Shown in pieces: positions 50,337 to 58,270 of a DNA stretch of 64,000 bases. The stretch is from Pseudoclavibacter sp. RFBB5 (GTDB lineage: Bacteria > Actinomycetota > Actinomycetes > Actinomycetales > Microbacteriaceae): assembly GCF_002931555.1 (NCBI RefSeq), contig NZ_PSTZ01000007.1, positions 62,001-126,000 on the forward strand. The letters are read 5' to 3'. The translations under genes were made by a program, and so were the position numbers. Each line of letters opens with the position of its first letter. Positions within the stretch are counted from its first letter, which is position 1. The notes below the pieces were generated by a model, which was not told the origin of the DNA, did no database searches, and was given only the letters and a program-made list of their open reading frames with translations.

Positions 50337-50367
50337 ACCTTAGGAACTGGAGTGCGCTCCAAGGCAA
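50337..50367 (-). promoter_or_regulatory. MerR-type promoter: 19-bp spacer with central dyad
   Basis: Reverse strand: TTGCCT (complement of 50362-50367), a spacer of exactly 19 bases and TAAGGT (complement of 50337-50342). The spacer holds TGGAG-N4-CTCCA (50348-50361). An overlong spacer with an operator inside it is the defining feature of MerR-activated promoters. It drives the quinone oxidoreductase gene. Confidence 0.75.
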
Positions 50368-50444
50368 GTCGAGTCGGGGCCATGCTCAGGGCGGCTCTCG
50401 CCGGAGCTGCAGCCGAGGTCGCTCGTCGCCGGATCGTGCCGGGT

Positions 50445-50450
50445 TAGCAT
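50445..50450 (+). promoter_or_regulatory. -10 element of the merR-type gene (leaderless)
   Basis: TAGCAT ends 6 bases before the ATG at 50457, and no Shine-Dalgarno sequence is present. Confidence 0.5.
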
Positions 50451-50456
50451 CGGCGG

Positions 50457-50894
50457 ATGGACACGGAAGCTCACCTGACGATCACGCAGATGGCGAGCGC
50501 AACTGGTTTGAGCGCGGACACGCTCCGGTGGTACGAGCGTGAGGGGATACTGCCGCGCGTCGCCCGCACGGGTGCCGGCCACCGGAGATACGGTCCGCGC
50601 GAGCAGGGGTTGGTGCACCTTCTCATCGCACTCCGCGACACCGGTATGAGCACGGCCGGGATGAAGCACTTCGTGGAGCTCCTCGCTGAGGGGGCTGCGA
50701 GCCACGGGCGCAGGATCACGTTGCTGCAGGAGGGGCAGGCCCTCTTGGCGGCGCGACGAGCGGAACTTGAGCTGGCGGCATCGGCGTTGGAGAACAAGAT
50801 CAGTCACTATGAGGGACTGATCGCACGGGGTCTGGACTGCGACGGTGGGCCAGTGAGCGGTGAGGTGCAGAGGTGTCAGGCTGTCCGAGTCTGA
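50457..50894 (+). CDS. MerR-family transcriptional regulator
   Basis: A 145-residue regulator with the MerR winged helix (LTITQMASATGLSADTLRWYEREGILPRVARTGAGHRRYGPRE) and a long dimerisation coiled coil (about residues 80-120). The short C-terminal tail has one Cys (GLDCDGG). It lacks the paired Cys of metal sensors, so the signal is more likely an organic electrophile or drug. It diverges from the quinone oxidoreductase gene, whose promoter has a MerR architecture, so control of that gene is likely. Confidence 0.9.
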   Translation: MDTEAHLTITQMASATGLSADTLRWYEREGILPRVARTGAGHRRYGPREQGLVHLLIALRDTGMSTAGMKHFVELLAEGAASHGRRITLLQEGQALLAARRAELELAASALENKISHYEGLIARGLDCDGGPVSGEVQRCQAVRV

Positions 50895-50930
50895 CGTCTG
50901 GGCTGACACCGATGTCTTCCGATTCCTTGC

Positions 50931-52316
50931 TCAGTCGAGCGAGAGCCACCCGCCGAGGTGGGCGGCCACACTGACGTCGGCGGGAAGCGGGCGAACAGTG
51001 TCGTCGGTGACGAGCTCGGTGCGCCAGCCCGCTGACTCGCCCCAGCGTTCCTCGCGTCGCAGCGCGCGTTCGGACCGCACGGTGACGTGCTCGCCGATGC
51101 GCACGGCGCCGAGGTCGGAGCTGCCGACTCGGGCGGCAGCGTCCTGAAGGGCGGTCGACCCGACCGCGGGGGACTCCGTTCCTGTCGCAGCCCCGGTCTC
51201 TTGGACAGACCGAACAGGGCTGCCGAAGCGCACGGCGGCGTCGACGTCGATGCGCACGCGGCCCCGCGGGATCGGCCCCGAAGCGGACAGGACTCTCGGG
51301 TCTGCCGCGAACAAGGGATGCATCTCAGCCGGGACGACGACACTCGCGTGCGGCAGCTGCTCGAGCAGGCTGTCGACGCAGATGAAGGCCGCGCCGTCGC
51401 TCGGCGCGGACGCCAGCACCGCGACGACGTCGGCGGCGACCGTGCGGAGGGCGCGCGGACGTGAGCCGACGACGCCGATCTTCTGCGCGAGCAGCAACGT
51501 CTCCCCGTTCTTCTGCTCCTGCCGCTTCGCGTCGCCTGAGCTCCGTCCCGCCCAGTCCGGACCGTCGTGCCAGGCCACGGCGAGAGGCTCGTGCGCCAGC
51601 ACGGCGCCGGCCAGCCAGGCGCGGCTGGCCCAGTCCCAGTCCTCACCGCCGTAGCCCAGGAAGTCCTCGTCGAATCCGCCGGTCTCGTCGAAGAACCACC
51701 TCGTGCAGGAGAAGACGGCCCCGATGACGAACCGGTAGGAGCGGTCGTCCGCGTCGAGCAGGTCCCTCGACGCGCGGTAGGCGGAAGCCAGCCAGCTGGG
51801 TTCGGTGAGCTCGCGCGCCGGCCCGGCAGTCTCGACGGGAGCATCCACGTCCACCCCGGTGAAGTCGGCGTGCTTGCGGTGGCCCGCGACGACCGCCTCC
51901 GGCAGCGACGACGGAAGCGCAGCCATGCGCGCCACGTAGTCGGGCTCGGGGGAGGTGTCGGCGTCCAGGAAGCACAGGATGTCTCCCGTCGCAGCCCGCG
52001 CTCCGAGGTTGCGGGCGGAGCCGGCCCGGAACCCGAGGTTCTCCTGCGCCAGCACTCGAACGTCGGCCGGGACCGTCGGGGGCACGCGGGAGCCGTCGTC
52101 GACGACGATGACCTCCATGAGCTGCGTCGGATGCGTCTGCCTGGCGAGCGCGGCGATCGTGCGGTCGAGCTCGGCCTGCTGCTCGAAGTGCGCGACGATG
52201 ACCGACACCGACCTGGCGGATGCGCCGCCGTCAGCGCCGTCCGCATCCGCCAGGTCCCAGCGGTTGCCCGGAACCGTGCGTCCGAACGGCGGGCGGCTCG
52301 GGGTGCTGATGGTCAC
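50931..52316 (-). CDS. Glycosyltransferase family 2 protein
   Basis: A 461-residue GT-A glycosyltransferase. SVSVIVAHFEQQAELDRTI opens the nucleotide-binding fold, FLDADTSPE holds the DxD metal site, and GYGGEDWDWASRAWLAG is the C-terminal ED-containing motif of galactosyltransferase-like members. The C-terminal 180 residues contain no recognised domain. The start is GTG 52316, overlapping the stop of the upstream gene (GTGA). Third gene of a coupled set with another glycosyltransferase and a WcbI protein, so a surface polysaccharide or glycan decoration role is likely. Confidence 0.88.
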   Translation of the reverse strand: MTISTPSRPPFGRTVPGNRWDLADADGADGGASARSVSVIVAHFEQQAELDRTIAALARQTHPTQLMEVIVVDDGSRVPPTVPADVRVLAQENLGFRAGSARNLGARAATGDILCFLDADTSPEPDYVARMAALPSSLPEAVVAGHRKHADFTGVDVDAPVETAGPARELTEPSWLASAYRASRDLLDADDRSYRFVIGAVFSCTRWFFDETGGFDEDFLGYGGEDWDWASRAWLAGAVLAHEPLAVAWHDGPDWAGRSSGDAKRQEQKNGETLLLAQKIGVVGSRPRALRTVAADVVAVLASAPSDGAAFICVDSLLEQLPHASVVVPAEMHPLFAADPRVLSASGPIPRGRVRIDVDAAVRFGSPVRSVQETGAATGTESPAVGSTALQDAAARVGSSDLGAVRIGEHVTVRSERALRREERWGESAGWRTELVTDDTVRPLPADVSVAAHLGGWLSLD

Positions 52317-53290
52317 AGCGCCGCCCACCAGCTGAGGTAGGCGCGGGCGATCTCGTCGATGCTCGGGGAGGTCGACGTCCCGTCGTCGAGCCACGTCGAC
52401 TCGGGCTGCAGGAGCGCGAGCTGCAGCGCCCTTGCGAGCTCGCCAGACCGAACGAGGTGCATGGTCTCTGGCCGGATGGCATCCATCTCGCGGAAGTAGG
52501 CGGAGTCCACGGTCAGGGGCCTGCGGCCTGCGGAGAGCCAGTCGGTGAGGGAGCCGGAGGCGGAGACGTGCTGGTGGGCGATGATCGGAACGGCCACGCT
52601 GCGGCTGCGTTCGAGGCGCTCCTCGGGCGAGAGGAAGCCGGTGCTCGAGAACTCCACGCCAAGCCCGCCCGCGTACCGCTCCAGGTCCGCGAGCTCCTGC
52701 TCGTGTCCGGCCGACGCGCATCCCAGCGCGACGACGCGCGGCCGCCGCTCGCTCGGAATGGCGGCGACCGCGTTGACGACCTCGAGGTGCCCCTTGCCTG
52801 GGTAGTAGAAGCCGAGCACGGCGACCTCGTCGGTCGGGAGCCACCCGTCGGGTCGCGGCTGGGGTGGCTGCGCGGGGAGCGGCACGACGTGCACCTGCAC
52901 GCGGCTCCCGAGAGCGACCTCGAGCAGGCGCTGCTCGTGCGTGCTGTTGACGACGGTACCGGCGGCTGCCGCGACGACTCGGCGATAGCACTCGGTGCGG
53001 CGCGGAAAGCCATTCGCTCCGTCAGAGGCCTGCGGCACATCGTGGAGCGTGACGCTGACGGGGCCGCGCGCGGCGAGACGCTCGAACCGCTCAGCCGCCC
53101 GCTCGGGCGTGCTACCCCACAGGCGGTCGGTGAAGTGGACGTGCGCGAGCTGCGACGAGACGAGCCCGTGCGCGCTGCGGTAGGTCACGGCGGAGTCGAG
53201 CTTCGCGACGGCCGTCGCGACGGCGCGGGCGTACTGGTCGACACCGTGGGTCTCGTCGTCGCGGTGCAGGAGCAGCGGAGGGGCGTTCAC
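52313..53290 (-). CDS. Glycosyltransferase (GT-B, family 4-like)
   Basis: A 325-residue enzyme. Its C-terminal Rossmann half contains EVAVLGFYYPGKGHLEVVNAV, a variant of the family 4 donor-binding region, and VSASGSLTDWLSAGRRPL in the place of the usual ExxxxGxPP motif. The N-terminal half has VSVTLHDVPQ and GTVVNSTHEQR, as in GT-B transferases. The start is GTG 53290, overlapping the WcbI-type gene stop (GTGA); extension upstream yields arginine-rich non-protein sequence. Sugar and acceptor unknown. Confidence 0.8.
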   Translation of the reverse strand: MNAPPLLLHRDDETHGVDQYARAVATAVAKLDSAVTYRSAHGLVSSQLAHVHFTDRLWGSTPERAAERFERLAARGPVSVTLHDVPQASDGANGFPRRTECYRRVVAAAAGTVVNSTHEQRLLEVALGSRVQVHVVPLPAQPPQPRPDGWLPTDEVAVLGFYYPGKGHLEVVNAVAAIPSERRPRVVALGCASAGHEQELADLERYAGGLGVEFSSTGFLSPEERLERSRSVAVPIIAHQHVSASGSLTDWLSAGRRPLTVDSAYFREMDAIRPETMHLVRSGELARALQLALLQPESTWLDDGTSTSPSIDEIARAYLSWWAAL

Positions 53291-54204
53291 GCGGCCCTCA
53301 ACGTCTCGATCGTCGCGCCGTGTCTCGCGAATCCGGCCGCAACGGCGTCGGGATGCTCGGCGTACCACTCGAGGTGAGCGGCACGGATGCGTTCGCTGTC
53401 GATCGGCTCGCCGTCGCGTGTCCACGACTCGGTCGCCTCCGCGTCGAGGCCCCAGGCGTCGATGACCGCCTGCTCGCGCGGCGCGTGGATCGAGTTCAGG
53501 ATTTCCCGGTCGAGCGTGAGCTCCCGCTCCGGGAGGTCGAGGCGCTCGCGGATGCGCTCCGCGGTCGCGAGCCAGATGGGGTTTCCCGGGTGGTTGATCG
53601 TACGAGCCTGCGCAAAGGAGGGGCGGGCGAAGAGCTCGGAGACGCGCACGGTGCCGTGGCGGTCCTCGCGGGCCCGCAGCTGTGCGATCGACTCGGCGCC
53701 GACCGCCCTGATCGCATCGCGCGACGGCGACTGGGGCAGCGCATCCAGGCCCGCGGTCTCTGCCAGGATTCGGAGGTCGTGGTAGGGGACCAGGGGAGGC
53801 ACAAGCGAGGTGTCGGATGGTGGCCGGACGATCGCCTGGAACGGGTACAGCCCCGCGAACCTGATGACGGGGAACAGGGCGGTGCGTGCACCGGCGCGCA
53901 GCCTGGTGCTGAGCTGCTTCGTGCCGACGGGCAGCCCCCGGTAGTCGTCGCGCACGGGCTGCGCGACGAGGAAGCTGGCGCGTGCGAGCCACGACTCCAG
54001 GTGCGGGAGGTCGGCTGGCTCGAGCTCGTGCACGGGCGGCGTGCGCACGAAGCGCACGTCGTCGCCGAGAGCGAGACGCAGGGACTCAGCCTGGCAGTTG
54101 CCGATCGTGAGGCCGATGGGCCGGTCGTCCCCGGCAGGAGACGGGTCGCTTCCGGAGGCGAAGAAGTCTGCGTAGTGCGCGAGGCGTGCGGTGGCGTGCG
54201 TCAT
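53287..54204 (-). CDS. WcbI-like polysaccharide biosynthesis protein
   Basis: A 305-residue protein. GLTIGNCQAESLRLAL near residue 33 is the signature of WcbI-like proteins of capsule gene clusters, which have been proposed to be acetyltransferases or to bind CoA; its function here is not certain. The rest has PFQAIVRPPSDTSLVPPLVPYHDL, also conserved in the family. First gene of a coupled cluster with two glycosyltransferases, so it may decorate or build a wall polymer. Confidence 0.78.
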   Translation of the reverse strand: MTHATARLAHYADFFASGSDPSPAGDDRPIGLTIGNCQAESLRLALGDDVRFVRTPPVHELEPADLPHLESWLARASFLVAQPVRDDYRGLPVGTKQLSTRLRAGARTALFPVIRFAGLYPFQAIVRPPSDTSLVPPLVPYHDLRILAETAGLDALPQSPSRDAIRAVGAESIAQLRAREDRHGTVRVSELFARPSFAQARTINHPGNPIWLATAERIRERLDLPERELTLDREILNSIHAPREQAVIDAWGLDAEATESWTRDGEPIDSERIRAAHLEWYAEHPDAVAAGFARHGATIETLRAA

Positions 54205-54249
54205 CGAGGGGAGAGGTCTCCGAACCTGCCGAGGTGGGTGGGGGGCGAG

Positions 54250-55266
54250 TTATCTTAGCTCCCGCGCGACCTGGCGCAGCGCGGGGTTGAGTTCCGGGTG
54301 CACGAAGTGGTAGCCGGCATTCGTGAGCCGCTGCGGTGTCACCCACCTGCTCTTCAGGATGAGCTCGGGCTCGGTGCGCAGCACGGCCATCGCGGGCTCG
54401 AGCATCCACCGCCAGGATGGCAGCCCCAACGGGGCGCGCACGACGCGGCGGATGCTCGCCATGAGCGTTCGGTTGTCGCTCGGGTTGGGGCTGCTCACGT
54501 TGATGACACCGTCGAGGTCGTCGCGGTCGATGAGGAACCTGACGGCGCCGATGACGTCGTCGACGTGCACCCAGCTGAACTTCTGCCGACCCCGCGTCCG
54601 GTACTGCGGGGCACTCCCGTCGCCGCTCGGTGCGGGACCGATGCCTCGGTAGCGCCGGTGGTTCGGGGCCCAGCCGTCGATGTTCGGGCCGCCGAGGCCC
54701 AGGCGGGCCAGGGTGAAGAGGGTGCTCGCGGCGGGTCCGTCGCCGAGCACGATGGCCATGCGCAGCGCGACGCGACGCGTCTTCGGGAGGGTGCCCTCGA
54801 AGAATGCACGTTCCCAGTTGCGGGCGACGTCGACGGAGAAGCCCTGCCCGAGCTCGCCCTCGGACTCCGTGTTCGGCCGGTCGGTCGCATGGCGGTAGAT
54901 GGTGGCAGTGGAGGCGTTGAACCACACCCGCGGCGGGTTCGGCACTGCTGCGACCGCGGCCCGCAGCTCGGCCGTCGTCTCCACGCGGGAGCGCAGGATC
55001 TCGGCGCGGTTCGCGTCGTTGTAGCGGCAGTTGACGGACTTGCCGGCGAGGTTGATGAGCACCTCGGCACCGTCGATGGCGCGCTGGATGGCGTCTGCGT
55101 CGCCCCAGCGCACGGCCTCGCGCCTGCCGATGCGGACGACCTCCCAGCCGCGGCTCTCGAAGTCGTCCTCCAGCGCTCGGCCGACAAATCCGCTCGCTCC
55201 CGCGATGACGACGCGGAGCGCGTCGGGGCGCTCTGCCCCGTGACTGGCGTGGTTGTGCTGTTCCAT
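54250..55266 (-). CDS. TIGR01777-family NAD-dependent epimerase-like protein
   Basis: A 338-residue atypical short-chain dehydrogenase/epimerase of the TIGR01777 (YfcH/SulA-homologue) family. NAD motif VVIAGASGFVGRALEDD, INLAGKSVNCRYNDANRAEI, and WFNASTATIYRH precede the catalytic-type KTRRVALRMAIVLG segment; the DUF1731 C-terminal domain ends YHFVHPELNPALRQ. Substrate unknown. The ATG lies 7 bases after TACACT, so leaderless. It diverges from a TetR gene 26 bases away. Confidence 0.9.
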   Translation of the reverse strand: MEQHNHASHGAERPDALRVVIAGASGFVGRALEDDFESRGWEVVRIGRREAVRWGDADAIQRAIDGAEVLINLAGKSVNCRYNDANRAEILRSRVETTAELRAAVAAVPNPPRVWFNASTATIYRHATDRPNTESEGELGQGFSVDVARNWERAFFEGTLPKTRRVALRMAIVLGDGPAASTLFTLARLGLGGPNIDGWAPNHRRYRGIGPAPSGDGSAPQYRTRGRQKFSWVHVDDVIGAVRFLIDRDDLDGVINVSSPNPSDNRTLMASIRRVVRAPLGLPSWRWMLEPAMAVLRTEPELILKSRWVTPQRLTNAGYHFVHPELNPALRQVARELR

Positions 55267-55273
55267 GAGGCCG

Positions 55274-55300
55274 AGTGTAGTACTTTCTGAACATGTTCAG
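55274..55300. promoter_or_regulatory. Shared operator: perfect 14-bp palindrome between TIGR01777 and TetR genes
   Basis: CTGAACATGTTCAG (55287-55300) is a perfect palindrome that covers the TetR start codon. Reverse -10 TACACT (complement of 55274-55279) is 7 bases before ATG 55266; forward -10 TACTTT (55281-55286) is 6 bases before ATG 55293. The palindrome thus lies at the forward transcription start and about -20 to -35 of the reverse promoter, suitable for autorepression and repression of both genes. Confidence 0.65.
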
Positions 55301-56033
55301 TTTTGAATCCGGTGGCAGCGCCGACTCGGGCGGTTCCGTCGACAAGGCACCCCGAGAAGAGCGAGGACCAGCGGTGCCGTCCACCAAGAGAGAGCGCACC
55401 CGGGCGCTCATCCGCGACGTCGCCCTCCGCTCCTTCCGCGAGCGCGGCTACGACGCGACGACGATCCGTCGCATCGCAGAAGAGGCCGGGGTGTCAGTCG
55501 GCACCACCAACTACCACTTCGCGACCAAGAACCACCTCGTGCAGGAGCTGTACCTGGACGTGCAGGAATCGCACGCAGACGCCGCGATCCCGCAGCTGGA
55601 GGGCGTCCGCGAGCTCACCGAGCGCCTCGCCATCGTCTACCGCACCGGCCTGGAGCAGCTCGAGCCCTACCACCCGCACGCGCCGGAGTTCCTCGCTGCC
55701 GCAGTGTCGCCGAGGTCGCCCATCAACCCGCTCTCCGAGGAGTCCGCGCCCGCGCTCGCGGTGATCCGCGGCCTCTTCGAGCGCGCCGTCGACGACGCGA
55801 AGTCCCCGCTGCCCGACGAGTTCAAGACCGGCCTCCCGCAGGTTCTGGTGCTGAGCCACCTGCTGCTGGCGCTCCTCTGGGTCTACGACTCATCGCCGGG
55901 GCGGGAGCGCACGCACCGCATCCTCGACCGCGCCCTCAACCTGCTGCGCATGACGCTGCCGCTCACGCGCATCCCCGTCGTTCGGGCGCCGCTGCGGGAG
56001 CTGCTCGCGCTCGCTGGGGAGGTGCGCGCCTGA
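55293..56033 (+). CDS. TetR-family transcriptional regulator
   Basis: A 246-residue regulator. An unusual Gly/Ser-rich 30-residue N-terminal extension precedes the helix-turn-helix (TRALIRDVALRSFRERGYDATTIRRIAEEAGVSVGTTNYHFATKNHLVQELY). The ligand domain is helical with no identified ligand. The ATG 55293 is 6 bases from a -10 element and within a perfect palindrome, probably its own operator. The stop overlaps the start of a DUF4166 gene (TGATG). Confidence 0.9.
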   Translation: MFSFESGGSADSGGSVDKAPREERGPAVPSTKRERTRALIRDVALRSFRERGYDATTIRRIAEEAGVSVGTTNYHFATKNHLVQELYLDVQESHADAAIPQLEGVRELTERLAIVYRTGLEQLEPYHPHAPEFLAAAVSPRSPINPLSEESAPALAVIRGLFERAVDDAKSPLPDEFKTGLPQVLVLSHLLLALLWVYDSSPGRERTHRILDRALNLLRMTLPLTRIPVVRAPLRELLALAGEVRA

Positions 56034-56749
56034 TGGCGCGCTCCGTGTTCGGACCCGGAGCGGCCTCGTGCGGACGCAACGCGGTCGACGAGCGCTGCAC
56101 CCAGCCGCTGCAGTCGGTCTACGAGCAGGCCCTCGGGTCGCAGATCGAACTCCTCCACCCGCAGCTCCGCCGCTACTTCGGCCTCATACCCGCCGGGCAC
56201 GAGGGCCGGGGTCGTGGGGTCTACTCGTGGGCGGGCCCCCGCCACACGGTGCTGCGGCCGGTGTTCGCCTGGCTCGCCTGGCGGCACGTCCTGTTCCCGG
56301 AGCGCGGGCGCAGCGTTCCCTTCACGATCCGCAACCGACCGGAGGACGATGGTGCCCTCTCCGCCAGGCGTGAGTTCGCGTTCCCGCTCGTCACGCGCGT
56401 CATGGAGGACACGATGAGGGCCATCCCAGTGCCGGGCGGGAGGCCGCGGCTCGTCGACCGGCTCGGTCGCCGACGCGGCCTCGAGGTCGAGCTCGAGGTC
56501 CGAGTGCACGAGGGCGGTGTGCGGATGCGCTCGACGCGCCTGTGGCTCCGGATGCGGGTCCCGGGCGCAGTCGCGGTCCTTCGCGTGCCACTGCCTCGCG
56601 TCGTCACCATGACGCTCGACGAGCGGGCGCATCCTGACGGCGACGGTCGCCAATGCGTTGACGTGCGCCTGCGGTCGCCGATCATCGGCGACGTGTTCCG
56701 CTACGTCGGCGAATTCGCGTACGACGTCGTGACCGTCAGCGAGCCCTGA
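56033..56749 (+). CDS. DUF4166 domain protein
   Basis: A 238-residue protein. QPLQSVYEQALGSQIELLHPQLRRYFG at the start and FPLVTRVMEDTMRAIPVPGG, RLVDRLGRRRGLEVELEVRV in the middle match the DUF4166 pattern; the family has no known biochemical function and often lies beside SDR/TIGR01777-like genes. The ATG overlaps the TetR stop. Thus the TetR probably controls both this gene and the divergent epimerase-like gene, which may act together. Confidence 0.8.
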   Translation: MARSVFGPGAASCGRNAVDERCTQPLQSVYEQALGSQIELLHPQLRRYFGLIPAGHEGRGRGVYSWAGPRHTVLRPVFAWLAWRHVLFPERGRSVPFTIRNRPEDDGALSARREFAFPLVTRVMEDTMRAIPVPGGRPRLVDRLGRRRGLEVELEVRVHEGGVRMRSTRLWLRMRVPGAVAVLRVPLPRVVTMTLDERAHPDGDGRQCVDVRLRSPIIGDVFRYVGEFAYDVVTVSEP

Positions 56750-56831
56750 CATGACCGGCGGATTCTCGGGCACGAGCGCGTAGTCTCGCGCCGGAACAGC
56801 CCAGCCGAGGAAGCCAGCACCCGGAGGTCAC

Positions 56832-58154
56832 ATGCAGACGAGCACCGAGATTCCAGAGGTCGCCACCGGCGGCAAGGTCAGGCGGACGATCGCGATCCTC
56901 GGCGCGGGTGGCGACCTGACGGAGCGCCTCCTGCTGCCGGGGATCGCGAGGGTCGCCGACGCGAGCCCGGACGTCGAGCTGCACATCATCGGCGCCGCCC
57001 GCACCCCGCAGTCGCGCGACGAGTGGCGTGACGTCGTCCGGCAGAGCCTCGAGGGCATAGGCGTCTCGGAGGACACGATCGACGCGCTCGTGTCCCGCTC
57101 GGACTTCGTGCCGACCGACGCGTCCTCCGCCGACGAGCTGCGGGAGCTGCTCGAAGCGTGCCCGAGCTCGCCGCTGCTCTACGTCGCGCTGCCGCCGGTC
57201 ATGGGCGAGAAGGTCGCGGCGGCGCTCGCCGAACTGGATCTCCCCGACGACCTCAGGATCGCGATCGAGAAGCCGTTCGGCGAGAGTGAGGAAAGCGCGC
57301 GGGCGCTCAACGAGGCGCTCGCCGCCGTCGTGCCGGAGGACCGCCTGTGGCGCATCGATCACTTCCTCGGGACCCCGGCGGCGGTGGAGCTCATCCGGTC
57401 GCGGGACCGCATCGAGGCGAGCGGCGTGCCGGTTGCCGACGCTGGGTCGAAGACGGAGGACACGGAGGACACTCGGGACGCGGAGTCACCCGGCCGCGTC
57501 GAGATCATCTTCGAGGAAGGCCTCGGCATCGAGGGGCGAGGCGCCTTCTACGACGAGACCGGCGCGCTGCGGGACATGCTGCAGAGCCACCTCATGCTCA
57601 TGCTCGCGCTGACGGCCATGGAGCAGCCGGACGGGGAGCCCGGTGGGCTCGACGACGCCCTCGCGGAGGTCCTGCGGGCCGTGCGCCTGTGGGACGAGCA
57701 TCCAGTGTCCGCCCGCCGCGCCCGCTACGCGGCCGGGGAGGTCGACGGGAAGCCGCTCGGGGCGTACGTCGACGAGGACGACGTGGATGCCGACCGCGGG
57801 ACGGAGACGCTCGCCGAGATCACACTGCAGGTCGACACCCCCAGGTGGCGCGGCGTGCCGTTCGTGCTGCGCTCCGCGAAGGCCATCGGTGAGGCGCGGC
57901 AGGAGATCGTCCTGACCCCTGGCGACGGGTCGGCGCCCACGCGCATCCCGCTCCGCGCCCCTGCGGGCGACAGCAGCGCCGATCCGTACGCGCGCGTCAT
58001 CGCGGGCCTGCTGACCGGGAACACGCTGCTCTCGGTGCGCGGCGACGTCGCCGAGGAGCTGTGGCGCATCGTGACGCCCGTGCTCGAAGCGTGGGAAGGC
58101 GACGCAAGAGAGCTGCCGGAGTACGCGGCCGGCACCGTCGGCGCTGACGCCTGA
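56832..58154 (+). CDS. Glucose-6-phosphate dehydrogenase-like protein
   Basis: A 440-residue protein related to G6PD. The NADP motif is GAGGDLTERLL instead of GASGDLTxRK, EKPFG is intact, and the substrate site RIDHFLGTP has lost the Lys of the canonical RIDHYLGKE. It is also 50-70 residues shorter than typical G6PD. The Asp/Glu-rich insertion (TEDTEDTRDAESP, residues about 207-220) is unusual. It may act on another sugar, be weakly active or be regulatory. No tkt, tal, pgl or opcA gene is adjacent, so it is not the usual pentose-phosphate operon copy. GGAGG precedes the ATG. Confidence 0.82.
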   Translation: MQTSTEIPEVATGGKVRRTIAILGAGGDLTERLLLPGIARVADASPDVELHIIGAARTPQSRDEWRDVVRQSLEGIGVSEDTIDALVSRSDFVPTDASSADELRELLEACPSSPLLYVALPPVMGEKVAAALAELDLPDDLRIAIEKPFGESEESARALNEALAAVVPEDRLWRIDHFLGTPAAVELIRSRDRIEASGVPVADAGSKTEDTEDTRDAESPGRVEIIFEEGLGIEGRGAFYDETGALRDMLQSHLMLMLALTAMEQPDGEPGGLDDALAEVLRAVRLWDEHPVSARRARYAAGEVDGKPLGAYVDEDDVDADRGTETLAEITLQVDTPRWRGVPFVLRSAKAIGEARQEIVLTPGDGSAPTRIPLRAPAGDSSADPYARVIAGLLTGNTLLSVRGDVAEELWRIVTPVLEAWEGDARELPEYAAGTVGADA

Positions 58155-58171
58155 CGCCTGACGCCTGACGC
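58144..58171 (+). repeat. CTGACGC x4 heptamer repeat across the stop codon
   Basis: Four tandem CTGACGC units span the 3' end and the TGA of the G6PD-like gene and continue after it. Because the period is seven, the repeats present a TGA in three frames, so a change in copy number alters the C terminus only slightly. Confidence 0.85.
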
Positions 58172-58192
58172 TGGCAGCGCGAGCGGACCACA

Positions 58193-58228
58193 GCGGGGCG
58201 GCACCAGCAGGAACTGGTGCCGCCCCGC
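58193..58228. terminator. Terminator hairpin between the G6PD-like and aquaporin genes
   Basis: A perfect 15-bp stem (GCGGGGCGGCACCAG, 58193-58207, pairing with 58214-58228) with the loop CAGGAA. It lies between converging genes and can serve both. No T-run follows. Confidence 0.8.
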
Positions 58229-58270
58229 GGCGGTTTCGCTCGAGGCGAGCGGTGGTCCGAATGGAGGGCC

